Shown: positions 42,168 to 51,697 of the stretch, piece by piece
Layout of the letters: each line of letters begins with the position of its first letter
Position numbering within the stretch: position 1 is the stretch's first letter
Assembly (NCBI GenBank): GCA_028753945.1
Contig: JAPNXP010000014.1
Location: 2,790,001 to 2,854,000, forward strand
Direction: 5' to 3'
Length of the DNA: 64,000 nt
Source: Hexactinellida sp. DTS-2022
Taxonomy: Eukaryota; Porifera; Hexactinellida
The notes under the pieces: generated by a model
The model's database searches: none
What the model was told of the DNA's origin: nothing
Seen by the model: only the letters and a program-made list of their open reading frames with translations
Made by a program: the position numbers and the translations under genes

Positions 42168-42666
42168 CAGTAGAACCCCGCGTACCGGGGCATGCGCGTA
42201 TGGGGGCAGTCGGTTGGGAATTTGTTTTTCCTATTAAAAATAACCCCGCGTATCGGGGCGCCATTCACTTATCGGGGCACTCCACCGAAGATTATTTCTC
42301 TTGAGTAACATGCTTTTTACTTTTGAGCAGCTTAGTATTCTTTGTAATGGCAGCTAAGCGTCACCTCTCACGCTATTGACTCGTGCTGAGGTAATCGGGG
42401 GAGTTTTTCAAAAAAAATAAATTCAGTGAATATCATAGATTTGTGACTCCTAGTGTAGGTAAAGTATAATGTGAAATTGTAATGTGTAGTACTGCTTAAA
42501 TATCGGCCTTAACTCTAGGTTTTGACTATATGTGTGTGTATGTGCAAACTTAATTGTTTTAACCAAACATATTGGAGTTATCTTAGAACTCGCATATTGG
42601 GACACTCCCTCGTATTCGGGGCCTGAGCGCTTGGACGGAGGTGCCCCGATACGCGGGGTTCCACTG
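42168..42666. mobile_element. Tigger-like MITE, TA target duplication
   Basis: CAGTAGAACCCCGCGTACCG at the left mirrors CGATACGCGGGGTTCCACTG at the right, with TA on both sides (42166-42167, 42667-42668). Subterminal TATCGGGGC boxes repeat inside. No coding capacity. Confidence 0.87.
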
Positions 42667-42668
42667 TA

Positions 42669-44026
42669 ATTAGATTCTGTGGTTTCCCACTAGGAGATTT
42701 TGTATCCACGTAGCCCTTACATTTTCCCTCCTAGGCTTAGCTATGCCCGCATTATGTTGCGGCACAGAGATTACTATAGAGCAAGAATTAGAACACACAA
42801 CTATGAATCCACACACAAATAATAATATCTATATTGACGCCTATAATTGACTCCCCTACCAAAAGTATTCGTACTCCAAATTTCCCATAGAAAATAGCTA
42901 TATAGTGTATCTAGGAAAATGTATATTGTTTCGTAATATATTTGATGTTCCAATTTTGATGCGTTTCTAGTACTACGCATCCGAATTTTCCATTGCAAGC
43001 CTTCAACTCTGTTAGCTACTGATTACTTTCAAAACTATCATAGATTATTGTTTTAATATGACATAGATGCCCTGGAGTCCTAGGCATAAATAGAAGATAC
43101 CCAACTTTCATTTTCAATCGAAATTCAATTAAATTTCACTTTCACTTTCAATTGGCAGCTAAGAGTTATTATCTTAATTAATTAATTAACTCTTTTATAC
43201 TTCTTCCAATCAACAACAGTGACTGGTGCCCACTGCAATTGTTTCTCGATAATAGCGTGAGACTGATGTCCTCACACCAGAGATACATGAATTGAAGAAG
43301 CGAAGTAGCCGAGGGTTGGGAAGAATTAAAGAAGGAAGCAAACGGATTGCCAGGAACTCTTGCATGCGCGACATTTCCCCTTGCAAAAATCCTGGGAATT
43401 GACGTAGGTACCCTCATACATTTCCTCACTACATTTGCATTGTATTGCACGAGTTAAAAGGCCATAATCCAGTAACCAGTTATTCGTGTGATGAAGAAAG
43501 TCAATTGGGATGTCGGAAATGATAAGTGGGATGCGAAGTGGTCTGTAATCCATTTAAAGTTTATTATAAAAAGAATGTGTTATAATATACTAATTGATTC
43601 TTAAGGTGGTGACAATATTTCATGTTTGGAATGCGCTGGTTTACTTGTTGGTTGCTAGAGAAACAATATCTAGTTAGTAACTAAAGTTTTTGCACAATAC
43701 TATGCGAACACATTCTTTACGCACAGACTCGTATCTAAGTATATTATTTAACCTTAGACGGTCCCGGGATTATCGTGGATATTGTTGAATAAATGTTCGG
43801 CGAAAGTAAATACAACCGCGGAAGATTAGTAATTTACAAATTTGTGATTGCGTAATGAACAGTGTAATTGGAATTCACATGAACCTCAAATTCGTCACTA
43901 GCAAACAAATAAATATGTGGCGTCATTAAGAATAGCTTGTATGCTTAAGAGTAACTACTGTAATAGTATTGTTTACACTATAAAGGGCTACAGTGATTTT
44001 ATCAATTTTCTCCATAGAGTTTAGCT
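42669..44026. other. Unannotated interval with one doubtful coding trace
   Basis: A - strand frame at 43326-43553 reads WLLDYGLLTRAIQCKCSEEM, which faintly recalls the zinc-ribbon N-terminus of ISXO2/Merlin-type transposases. The following residues do not support it, so I leave it unassigned. No other feature is seen. Confidence 0.3.
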
Positions 44027-44320
44027 CAGGATTTATCTAGGATTTTCGTGGCTGGCACTTTATTATGGAGGTAGAAATTTTCCGGCACCCTAAAGGTATT
44101 AGCCATAATACATAATCAGTAGAATTCAATGATAAGGCATTATTTTAAGGAGGTAAATTGCTACGGTGCACAAACAGTTGTTTATCCAACCATTTCTGGT
44201 CCAGAAAATCTGGCTATACACCCGGCACCTAAATCGAATCGCAATTCGCGCACTTTTTCACCACAATTGATGCCTGGCCGGCACTTAAAAGTGCAGGCCA
44301 GGCACCTAGATAAACACCTG
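44027..44320. mobile_element. hAT-like MITE
   Basis: CAGGATTTATCTAGG at the left mirrors CCTAGATAAACACCTG at the right, with GGCTGGCAC/GTGCAGGCC further in. Flanks GTTTAGCT and GTTCGGCT agree at six of eight positions, so an old 8-bp duplication is possible. Confidence 0.65.
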
Positions 44321-45487
44321 GTTCGGCTTATGGACGATTTTGACCTTTTTATCCATTTTTGTTCGATTTTGATTTTCTTGCTCATATAAATCCATTTTGT
44401 ATTTATATTTTCATCATTTTGCGAGTTCTAGACTTGTCCATAGCGTTTTAGCGTTACTCTACTAAATATAGGAGAGTTTTAGCCTAACTCACTAAATCTA
44501 GTAGATGTTTTACTGAGTTTGCAACTAAAATTCTTATAACAAACAAAAATTTTAATTTATGAGTTATGACTGAATTATCATGAATTGTCTAGAACTACGT
44601 AATATATAAGTATATCATTTTGATAATGCCATTCAGTTTGATCCTACCGATAACTTTTATGTCTGTAATACTTTTTAAGAGTCTGTCTAGCATAGGTTTC
44701 CTATTTTCACTTACACACCTCAAAATTATCACTGTGCATAAAGTAGTCATATATATTAATTATACTGACTTTGTTATAGAGAATTAGCCGCGCCGATTTC
44801 GTACTAATAAATTATTGTTAATTTAATGTCACTTAATGATGTATGGGGCATTATTTTCCTAATTTTCATGAAATATGAAATTATATTTGATTCCATATGG
44901 TTTGTAAGTAGAAATCGTAAATCCTATAGGCCCAAAATTATATATACATAAGGTTCATTGACTCACCAAATTCGTGGATTACTTATTTTAGTTAGAGCTA
45001 AGTACTAGTTAATTTTTTTATTTTAAGGTTGATGTTCATATATATGGGCATATAATTTATAGGATTGCAATTTGCAACCATTTGGATGATCGACTCATTT
45101 GTAATTCCAATTATTTTTAATTTTATATTGATGTGATTAGACGATTTGAGCGAAGCTCAACAGTTTATAGCTCAGAAGATAAAAATTGCAACAACATCAA
45201 AATTGGCATATTGATATGCCCATATATGGTCATATTTAAACAGTATGTGTTAGGTTCATTAAATTTATACGTGAGGTATTTGAAGCATTTTAGACTATTT
45301 GGATTGATCCAAGAAGCTCGGTTTCTGAGAATCAAATTTGGGTTTGATCAGAAAACGTATCCCCGAAGGGGATGATGTGCCATAAAAAATTCAATATTTT
45401 TTTATAAATTCTGGGTTCCTATCGTCAGAGCCCGAATAGACTGTGATTGTTAACAATAATACTACCAATGTTTGGAAATACAGCACT
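44321..45487. other. Unannotated interval
   Basis: AT-rich DNA. Small hairpins such as GTATCCCCGAAGGGGATG (45358) and TTGAGCGAAGCTCAA (45145) are present. A frame at 45133-45375 has no recognisable relative. Confidence 0.35.
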
Positions 45488-45769
45488 CATACCTGCCAAC
45501 CGTAAAGGAATTCCCTGAACAGTACAGGGATTTTAACAATTTGGCTGTTCAGTATAGGCGTATAGGGATTAATTACATTTGTACAGGGATTTTAATTTAC
45601 TAATTGAGTCAAATAATGCCTAAAAATGTCTACGTGATGATAGTATATTCTGCAATTCATTCTGCAGTGACCACATAAAGGCACAACTTGGTTTACATAT
45701 ATATTCAAGCGTACAGGGTGAATTTGGAGCCCTATACAGGGATATGACTCAGATTGGTTGGCAGGTATG
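45488..45769. mobile_element. MITE with CATACCTGCCAACC termini
   Basis: CATACCTGCCAACCGTAAAG at the left mirrors GGTTGGCAGGTATG at the right. ACAGGGATTTTAA and related ACAGGGAT motifs recur inside. No clear target duplication. Confidence 0.7.
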
Positions 45770-45921
45770 ATCATTCAAAATCAATGGAAGTGCTGAAATT
45801 AATATTTCGCTCTAGAAAATCGACAATATCTCTGAAAATAAATGCTGTTTGACTCCAAACAAAGTGTAAATGATAAATATGGACCTTCTGCATGCACAGT
45901 GGTTTATTAGATATCTTCCCT

Positions 45922-46039
45922 CTTCGTCAATTCCCATTTCGTCAATTCTCATTTCGTCAATTCCCATTTTGTCAATTCCCATATCGTCAATTTCATATTT
46001 CGTCAATTCCCATTTCGTCAACGTTGACTAAATGGGAAC
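45922..46039. repeat. Left terminal array of the MULE
   Basis: About six copies of GTCAATTCCCATTTC-like units in tandem, ending inward with TTCGTCAACGTTGACTAAAT, a self-complementary centre around AACGTT. It is probably the transposase binding array. Confidence 0.85.
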
Positions 46040-46211
46040 TTGTATACACATAATAGTTTATGTATAACGCTCAAAAACAATTGTTCAATGGTGAATAGTT
46101 ACCTTTGTCACCTACTGGGGCTTCACCGATGGTTATTTTCTTATATAATCAGTGTACAAGCAATGAAAGTATATCTTGCTAATTGTTATTAAATATATTT
46201 ACCTGGTTTGC

Positions 46212-47591
46212 ATGTTCGCCGAGACGACAAAGGGAAAACGTGCAGTAATCCATGAAGGATATTTGTATCAGAAAATTCGAGTTAATGGTCCTAAGTCATG
46301 GTGGAGATGTCAAGATAGGAGCTGTAATGGGAGGATAAGTATGGATGATGACATTGTGATTAACGTGTCAGGAATTCATCATCATCCTCCCAATATGGCG
46401 AAGATTACTGCACAGACTGTAATAAGAAAAATGAGAAAAAGAGCTATTGAAGAAACTACATCAATCCCTAAAATATATGCTGAAGAAATAGCGGCTGTTT
46501 CAGGGTATGAAGGAGTCGAACATTCAGAATTAGCGATCAATTTACCACAGTTTCCCGCTATAAAATCGTCACTTTATCGAGGCCGGATGACAAAATATCC
46601 TTCACTACCACAAACTATTCAAGATATTACTTTTGGTGGTGATTGGACTCGTACTATTCAAGGGGAAGACATGTTTCTTGCAGACTCTGGTGAGAATGAT
46701 CCTGAAAGAATTATAATGTTTGCAACAAAGAAAAATTTGGAAATATTATGTAACTCGGACTGTATTTATCTCGATGGAACTTTCAAATCATGTCCAGATT
46801 TATTTTATCAGCTCTTCACTCTCCATGCTTTCGTAGAGGGGAAACAATTCCCGTTTGTTTATGTTCTTCTACCTGGAAAGACAAGAATTTTATATGATCG
46901 AATGTTTCATATGCTGAAAGAAGCTTGTTGGAATAGCAACTTTCAAATGAATCCAAAGAGAATAATGTCAGACTTTGAAAGTTCTTTGATCCCATCAATT
47001 GCAATTCAATTTCCAGGATCCAAGCATAAAGGTTGTTTTTATCATTTTTCTCAAGCAATCTGGAGGAAAGTTCAAAGTCTAGGTTATCAAACCGAGTACT
47101 TGAACAATGATCAATTTAGGGTATTTATACGAGAGATGATGGCACTTGCTTTCATTCCTGAGTCGGAAGTAAGCATTGCGTTCCAGTCACTTTGTGCAGA
47201 TACACCTGAGGGCCTCAATGTTGGCGAATTTATAGATTATATGGACAGGACGTGGATAAATGGAACGTTCAAACCTGATTTGTGGAACGTTTTCGACTCG
47301 AATGGACCTCGCACAAATAACCATCTAGAGGGATGGCACAATAGATTGAACAGCTTTTTGGGAAGGCGGCATCCTAATATTTATCAATTGATGCAATTTA
47401 TTACAAAAGAACAAGCTGTAATTGATATTGAAATTATCCAACTACAAGCTGGTGCACTAGCTCCACCAAAGAAGAAGATGTACATTGCACTAGAATGTAG
47501 GATTGAAAATTTACGTCAGAAATATACGCGCGGTGAATTGGATATCGATGAATATTTGCTCAGGATAGCAAATAATTTAGCAAATAGATAA
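46212..47591 (+). CDS. MULE transposase with FLYWCH zinc finger
   Basis: From the ATG at 46212 (MFAETTKGKRAVIHEGYLYQ) the frame encodes about 459 residues without interruption. Residues 5-70 form a FLYWCH-type finger: YLYQKIRVNGPKSWWRC, CNGRISMDDD, and the HHHP ending. The MULE catalytic domain follows with first Asp in CIYLDGTFKSCP (about residue 187), second Asp in RIMSDFESSLIP (about 255) and the downstream CFYHFSQAIWRKVQ helix. The conserved RTNNHLEGWHNRLNSFLGRR (about 365-385) is the C-terminal MULE block. An earlier start in the same frame would add about 12 residues. The protein moves Mutator-like elements by cut and paste. With inverted arrays on both sides this is the most complete autonomous element in the window. 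No RING finger is fused here, unlike the other two MULEs. Confidence 0.9.
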   Translation: MFAETTKGKRAVIHEGYLYQKIRVNGPKSWWRCQDRSCNGRISMDDDIVINVSGIHHHPPNMAKITAQTVIRKMRKRAIEETTSIPKIYAEEIAAVSGYEGVEHSELAINLPQFPAIKSSLYRGRMTKYPSLPQTIQDITFGGDWTRTIQGEDMFLADSGENDPERIIMFATKKNLEILCNSDCIYLDGTFKSCPDLFYQLFTLHAFVEGKQFPFVYVLLPGKTRILYDRMFHMLKEACWNSNFQMNPKRIMSDFESSLIPSIAIQFPGSKHKGCFYHFSQAIWRKVQSLGYQTEYLNNDQFRVFIREMMALAFIPESEVSIAFQSLCADTPEGLNVGEFIDYMDRTWINGTFKPDLWNVFDSNGPRTNNHLEGWHNRLNSFLGRRHPNIYQLMQFITKEQAVIDIEIIQLQAGALAPPKKKMYIALECRIENLRQKYTRGELDIDEYLLRIANNLANR

Positions 47592-47683
47592 TTGATATTT
47601 TGAGTGTTTTGTTGAGTTGTGTTAACGTGTTTTCTCAAGAATTATTAACCTATTTGAGTTTACTTGTAGTCTAGTAATTATGT

Positions 47684-47805
47684 CCCATTTCGTCAACGTT
47701 GACGAAGTGGGAATTGAAGAAATAGCAAGTTGACAAAATGGGAATTGACGAAGTGAGAATTGGCGAAATGGGAATTGACGAAGTACGAATTGACGAAGTG
47801 GGAAT
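47684..47805. repeat. Right terminal array of the MULE
   Basis: Starts with the palindrome TTCGTCAACGTTGACGAAGT, then five to six tandem units of GGGAATTGACGAAGT type, in inverse orientation to the left array. Confidence 0.85.
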
Positions 47806-49228
47806 AATTCGTTTATTAACAGGAAGTAGTGCAAAATTTCAATGTTCTCAAATCACACTAAACCATTTTTATCGTTTTAAGCATAAGCTAAAACGTGGGA
47901 AAGATAAATTTCAGCTAAAAATTCGAAAGTTTTTATGAGATATAATGCATTAAATCATGACACAACAGAATCATTTTATTTTTAGAATTTGTGGTTTCAT
48001 AATCTTGCTTTAGACAATGCTCATATTCTCGGTAGGCTTCTTTAACTATGACCTAAGACTTTCAATACATATTATTGTACCTTAGATCATCCTAAACCAG
48101 TTGAATTTCAAATATATTTCACGTCAACTCTAAGTGTAGTGGATCATTACAAAATATGTTTCAACAAAAAGTCCGGACAGATATATACCTTTTTAGGAAG
48201 TGTCTAATTTTGTGGTGTTATCAAGTGGTGTGTAAACTTTTGTTTTAACTACTCTCTAACGCCGCGCGACCCCGCGCAAACCAAAATCTACTTGTCTATA
48301 TACGGGGACTTTGAAAATTCATATACGAAGATTTTAATTTTTCTTATCAAAATTTCATCAATTTGTAAACTAAAATTAATAATTTAGAAGCGTGGGATTA
48401 CCTTTCAAGCTAGGACTGGTTGCTGTAATGGAATAGAAAATGCAAGGGTGATCAAATGCCAAAATTGGAACAAGAAAAACTGGTAGAATCGTTGATGTTA
48501 AAAAGCTGGTTATTTAACTGGCCTAGGCTCTCGAATTACATTAATAATTTAATCTATATCTACACCATGCATTTATTTAGAGTTGCACATAAATGAATTT
48601 ACCTCTAGTTTATTTGAAAATACTAATTTAGAAAATAATTGTGGAAACTATTGGAGTCTAAAAAAATATTATGACGTCATAACTCAAAAATAAGAAGCTG
48701 TACTAATTTCTGAGTCCATAAATGGATTCACAGGTATCGATAACTCATTGGTATATAATACATTTTATAGTTCTATCTGCCCTGGAAATACCTACTTCCT
48801 GTGAATGGTCCAAATAAACCACTGTGCTGCAGTGTTTAGAATAAAAGTTCTCAATATAAAAGGGTCCTAAAGGAACTACCGTCTTTAATATATTGGATAC
48901 CCTAACGACTACAATTGAGATTAAAGGGAACTGAGATTTGTGTTTTGAAAGTCTATGAATGCCTTGGTTATCACGGGGGGGGGGGGGGGTCAGTTTTTAT
49001 AATCACTTTTTGTACAAAAGTAAATTCAAGCATTTGTGTAGTATAATAACCCTGGAATTATTACTGTAGAATGATAACATAAATATCTCGATACCGAACT
49101 TACTTTTTCACAATTACAATACGAACTTTTAAAATAGCAGCCCTCGAAGTTAAAATTAGGCTACAGTATTAATTTCAACCTTATTTATACGACATAAATG
49201 CTTTAATTAACATTTATAGGGCTACACG
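47806..49228. other. Unannotated interval
   Basis: No gene recognised. A 15-base poly-G run lies at 48975-48989. The frame 47738-47938 is produced by the repeat units and is not a gene. Confidence 0.4.
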
Positions 49229-49381
49229 CAGACCTGGGGATGATTACTAGTGAGTGATTACGATTACGATTACGATTACATCCTTCAAAAAAGCTTGATT
49301 ATGATTACGATTACGATTACAGGAAAAGTTGTAATCGATTACAATCGATTACGATTTTAATCGTAATCAGCCCCAAGCCTG
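49229..49381. mobile_element. hAT-like MITE rich in GATTAC
   Basis: CAGACCTGGGGATGATTAC mirrors GTAATCAGCCCCAAGCCTG. The flanks GCTACACG and GCTACAAG differ at one base (8-bp duplication). The interior is made of ATTACG and ATCGATTACA repeats. Confidence 0.75.
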
Positions 49382-49867
49382 GCTACAAGTCGACGTGAAC
49401 AAAATTCAAAATTAGACCTCCTACTCTGATGACTTAATGCCAGACTGATTGAACAATATCGACTCGTGTAAACAAAGAAAGTGACGCAGTCACGAAGATA
49501 GATTAAAATATGTTCAAGCTATTTTAATACTTACTATTCTATGTGAATTCAATCAATTACTATTCAATATGCGAATTGGCTAGGATCTGGAAGTTTGGCT
49601 GGTATATAATAAATATGACGCCCAAAATCCGGATCAAAGCTGAATTTCAATTGGCTGACCCTAAAAAATGAGAAAGCTGATTTACTTGAAACATTCAGGG
49701 AATAATAATATATTACAGTAGCATTAGAAATTACATTAAACTCAGCTTTTTGCTTTAGCTTGACTAGCGCAGTGGAGCCTTTAAAATGAGTCAAACACCC
49801 TTTATAACTCGAATGTAATATTTAAAATGGTATTTATTGCAAACTTATTGATTACCTATTATTATAA

Positions 49868-49940
49868 ACTAGCGCGTTCGCTTGCTAGGTCGCTTCGCGG
49901 GAGAACACAACAACACACCAACCCTTCGTGGTTGGTGTGT
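49868..49940. repeat. Short structured repeat, copy 2
   Basis: ACTAGCGCGTTCGCTTGCTA, GGTCGCTTCGCGGGAG, then the hairpin ACACCAACCCTTCGTGGTTG/GTGTGT. It matches 39747-39820 closely, including the stem with a compensating change. Confidence 0.75.
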
Positions 49941-50262
49941 ACTTTAGGTACTTATAACATTGATTATATAGCGTAAATAGGCCTTAAATAGTCAAATTTA
50001 TAATGTGAAATTTTGTGTTCACGTCATCATGTGATAATGAGCAACATATTGGCAATCTGGTGTGACCAACGTGTCCGCATCTTTAATGTACATGTTCTAT
50101 TAAATTTTGAGAATTTTATCTCTTAGAGGGCGGGAATTATGTGCGATTAAGTGAATTTTCATGCTTCTAAAAATTTGACACACTTTTGAGTGGAACCTAA
50201 ACATGTTGGCGGGTACAAAAAGTTATCCCTATCTGCCAAAAATCTAATTTGAAAACCGTCCA

Positions 50263-50928
50263 GTTTATTCAATCAACTCGGAACATACAACAAATATATA
50301 CACATATACACTCGTACACACAGGCTTGTGTTTTAATAGTTTACTAGATATACTTGTATTATTGTTTACCATTTAGTGACAAACTAAAAATTAATGCTGG
50401 AGGTATCTTAGCTATTATAGAAACAGGCACAGCTCAGAAGGATCTACACATGCAATCTTTCTAGATGCGCGAAATCGGAAGATTCTCCGATAGAAGTAAT
50501 ATACAATTAGCAATTTATGTGTCGGGGTGCGATCTCTTCCTCCACCTAGTCTCACAGAAAATTTGTACTGATGAATGCCAGAATACATTAGTTAAACTAC
50601 ATGCATAACGGTTAAAATTTAGCGATTTCTCTTCTATGCTGGTCAGGGGCGTACTGGGGTTGGGGGTCATCATAACTTTTTTTAAATAGCCATATTTATT
50701 AGAGGTGATAACTCATAGTTAAATAACACATTTAGCACCTCGATCCTTTACCTAAATACCTATGCCCGCTGACATACATGTTTTTTCCCACTGTGTATAA
50801 GTCGAGATGAAAAGTGAATCTCGCCACCCCTAATTTTCCTTCTTAAAACGTTGCGTCTATGCGACCAAATTCAATTAATTACCATCAATTGGCCATATAA
50901 TCTGTGCTACTACAAGTACATTTAAGTA
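50263..50928. other. Repeat fragment and unannotated DNA
   Basis: 50263-50330 (CAGTTTATTCAATCAACTCG then GAACATACAACAAATATATA) is closely related to 63687-63735. The rest shows no gene. Confidence 0.5.
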
Positions 50929-51085
50929 CAGTGGAATTGCTTTATTAGCAACTCTCATCTTGCATGAAATTTGGTTGCTAATTGGCGAAGTTGCTATTAG
51001 AGGAACAGAAATAACATTAAAAGCTCGCTTGGGAACTTAAAATGAGTAAAAAATCAAGTTGCTAAGTTGTTAAGCAATTCAACTG
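50929..51085. mobile_element. Tigger-like MITE, TA target duplication
   Basis: CAGTGGAATTGCTTTATTAG mirrors GTTAAGCAATTCAACTG, flanked by TA (50927-50928 and 51086-51087). AGTTGCTA-type subterminal repeats. 157 bp, non-coding. Confidence 0.82.
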
Positions 51086-51087
51086 TA

Positions 51088-51690
51088 CTTCAAAATGCTC
51101 CAAATCTCTGAATAACATGTTTGGCTTAGTCATTCGAAAAATTTGAATATTTTATGATTTACAATTTTGGTAGTAATTTCTCTAATAATCGAGATGATGA
51201 GCTCATAAAATCTGAAACTAATTATATCAGTAAAATTGTATTGTTACAATAATTTTGACCGTTTATTTGAATTCTACGTCCCAAATTGTCAAGGAATTCA
51301 TACAAGTTTGGCATTATTATACTCCTAGTAAACCTTTGTAAAATAGATTGTTCGTGGATTAATATTCAGACGACATGTTTCTATTCAATTTTGCCATGTG
51401 GTTCTAGTGGCACAATTTCAATGGTAATTTTGGTGCGTATAATTCAAATATATGTTCAAAATTAGTTTAACTAGTACAGTTTTACTGTTAATTGAAGTTT
51501 CATAGATAATTGGTTTATTATCTAGTAAATGAGGGACATTTAGCAGAAAAATCACATATGATTCTAAGAACTGAAATTTATCTTTAAAATATCCCAAACT
51601 AGAGATGTAGAGATTCACAATAAATTATTGCTTGTAAAGATTGAGCCAACTTCATAAATTTTCCCAAACTATTGTAAATATAATGGAATG
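51088..51690. repeat. Dispersed repeat, inverted copy at 63737-64000
   Basis: 51088-51150 and 51540-51690 match the reverse complement of 63737-64000 (for example CCCAAACTATTGTAAATATA then ATGGAATGGTCG). About 390 bp present here are absent there. No coding content is recognised. Confidence 0.75.
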
Positions 51691-51697
51691 GTCGGAA

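Larger units (their letters stand above)
45922..47805 (+). mobile_element. Compact MULE transposon with arrayed terminal repeats
   Basis: The transposase is bracketed by two arrays of a 16-17 bp unit (GTCAATTCCCATTTC and variants), inverted relative to each other: 45922-46039 and 47684-47805. In each, the innermost unit forms the palindrome TTCGTCAACGTTGAC. The whole unit is 1.88 kb. MULEs typically have long, repeat-rich ends and about 9-bp target duplications. I could not fix the duplication because the outer repeats are degenerate. Confidence 0.8.

Noticed and set aside
43178-43553. Possible Merlin/ISXO2-type transposase trace (WLLDYGLLTRAIQCKC)
   Set aside because: Only about 20 residues are suggestive, the second cysteine pair is misplaced and no TIRs were found.
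45358-45376. Hairpin GTATCCCCGAAGGGGATG as a possible terminator or RNA element
   Set aside because: Too short and isolated in a eukaryotic AT-rich region; no gene context supports a role.
47738-47938. Frame reading GIDEVRIGEMGIDEVRIDEV
   Set aside because: Produced by the tandem terminal repeats of the MULE.
49260-49375. GATTAC repeats as a telomere-like tract
   Set aside because: They lie between MITE inverted repeats with a near-exact 8-bp duplication and change direction inside the element.
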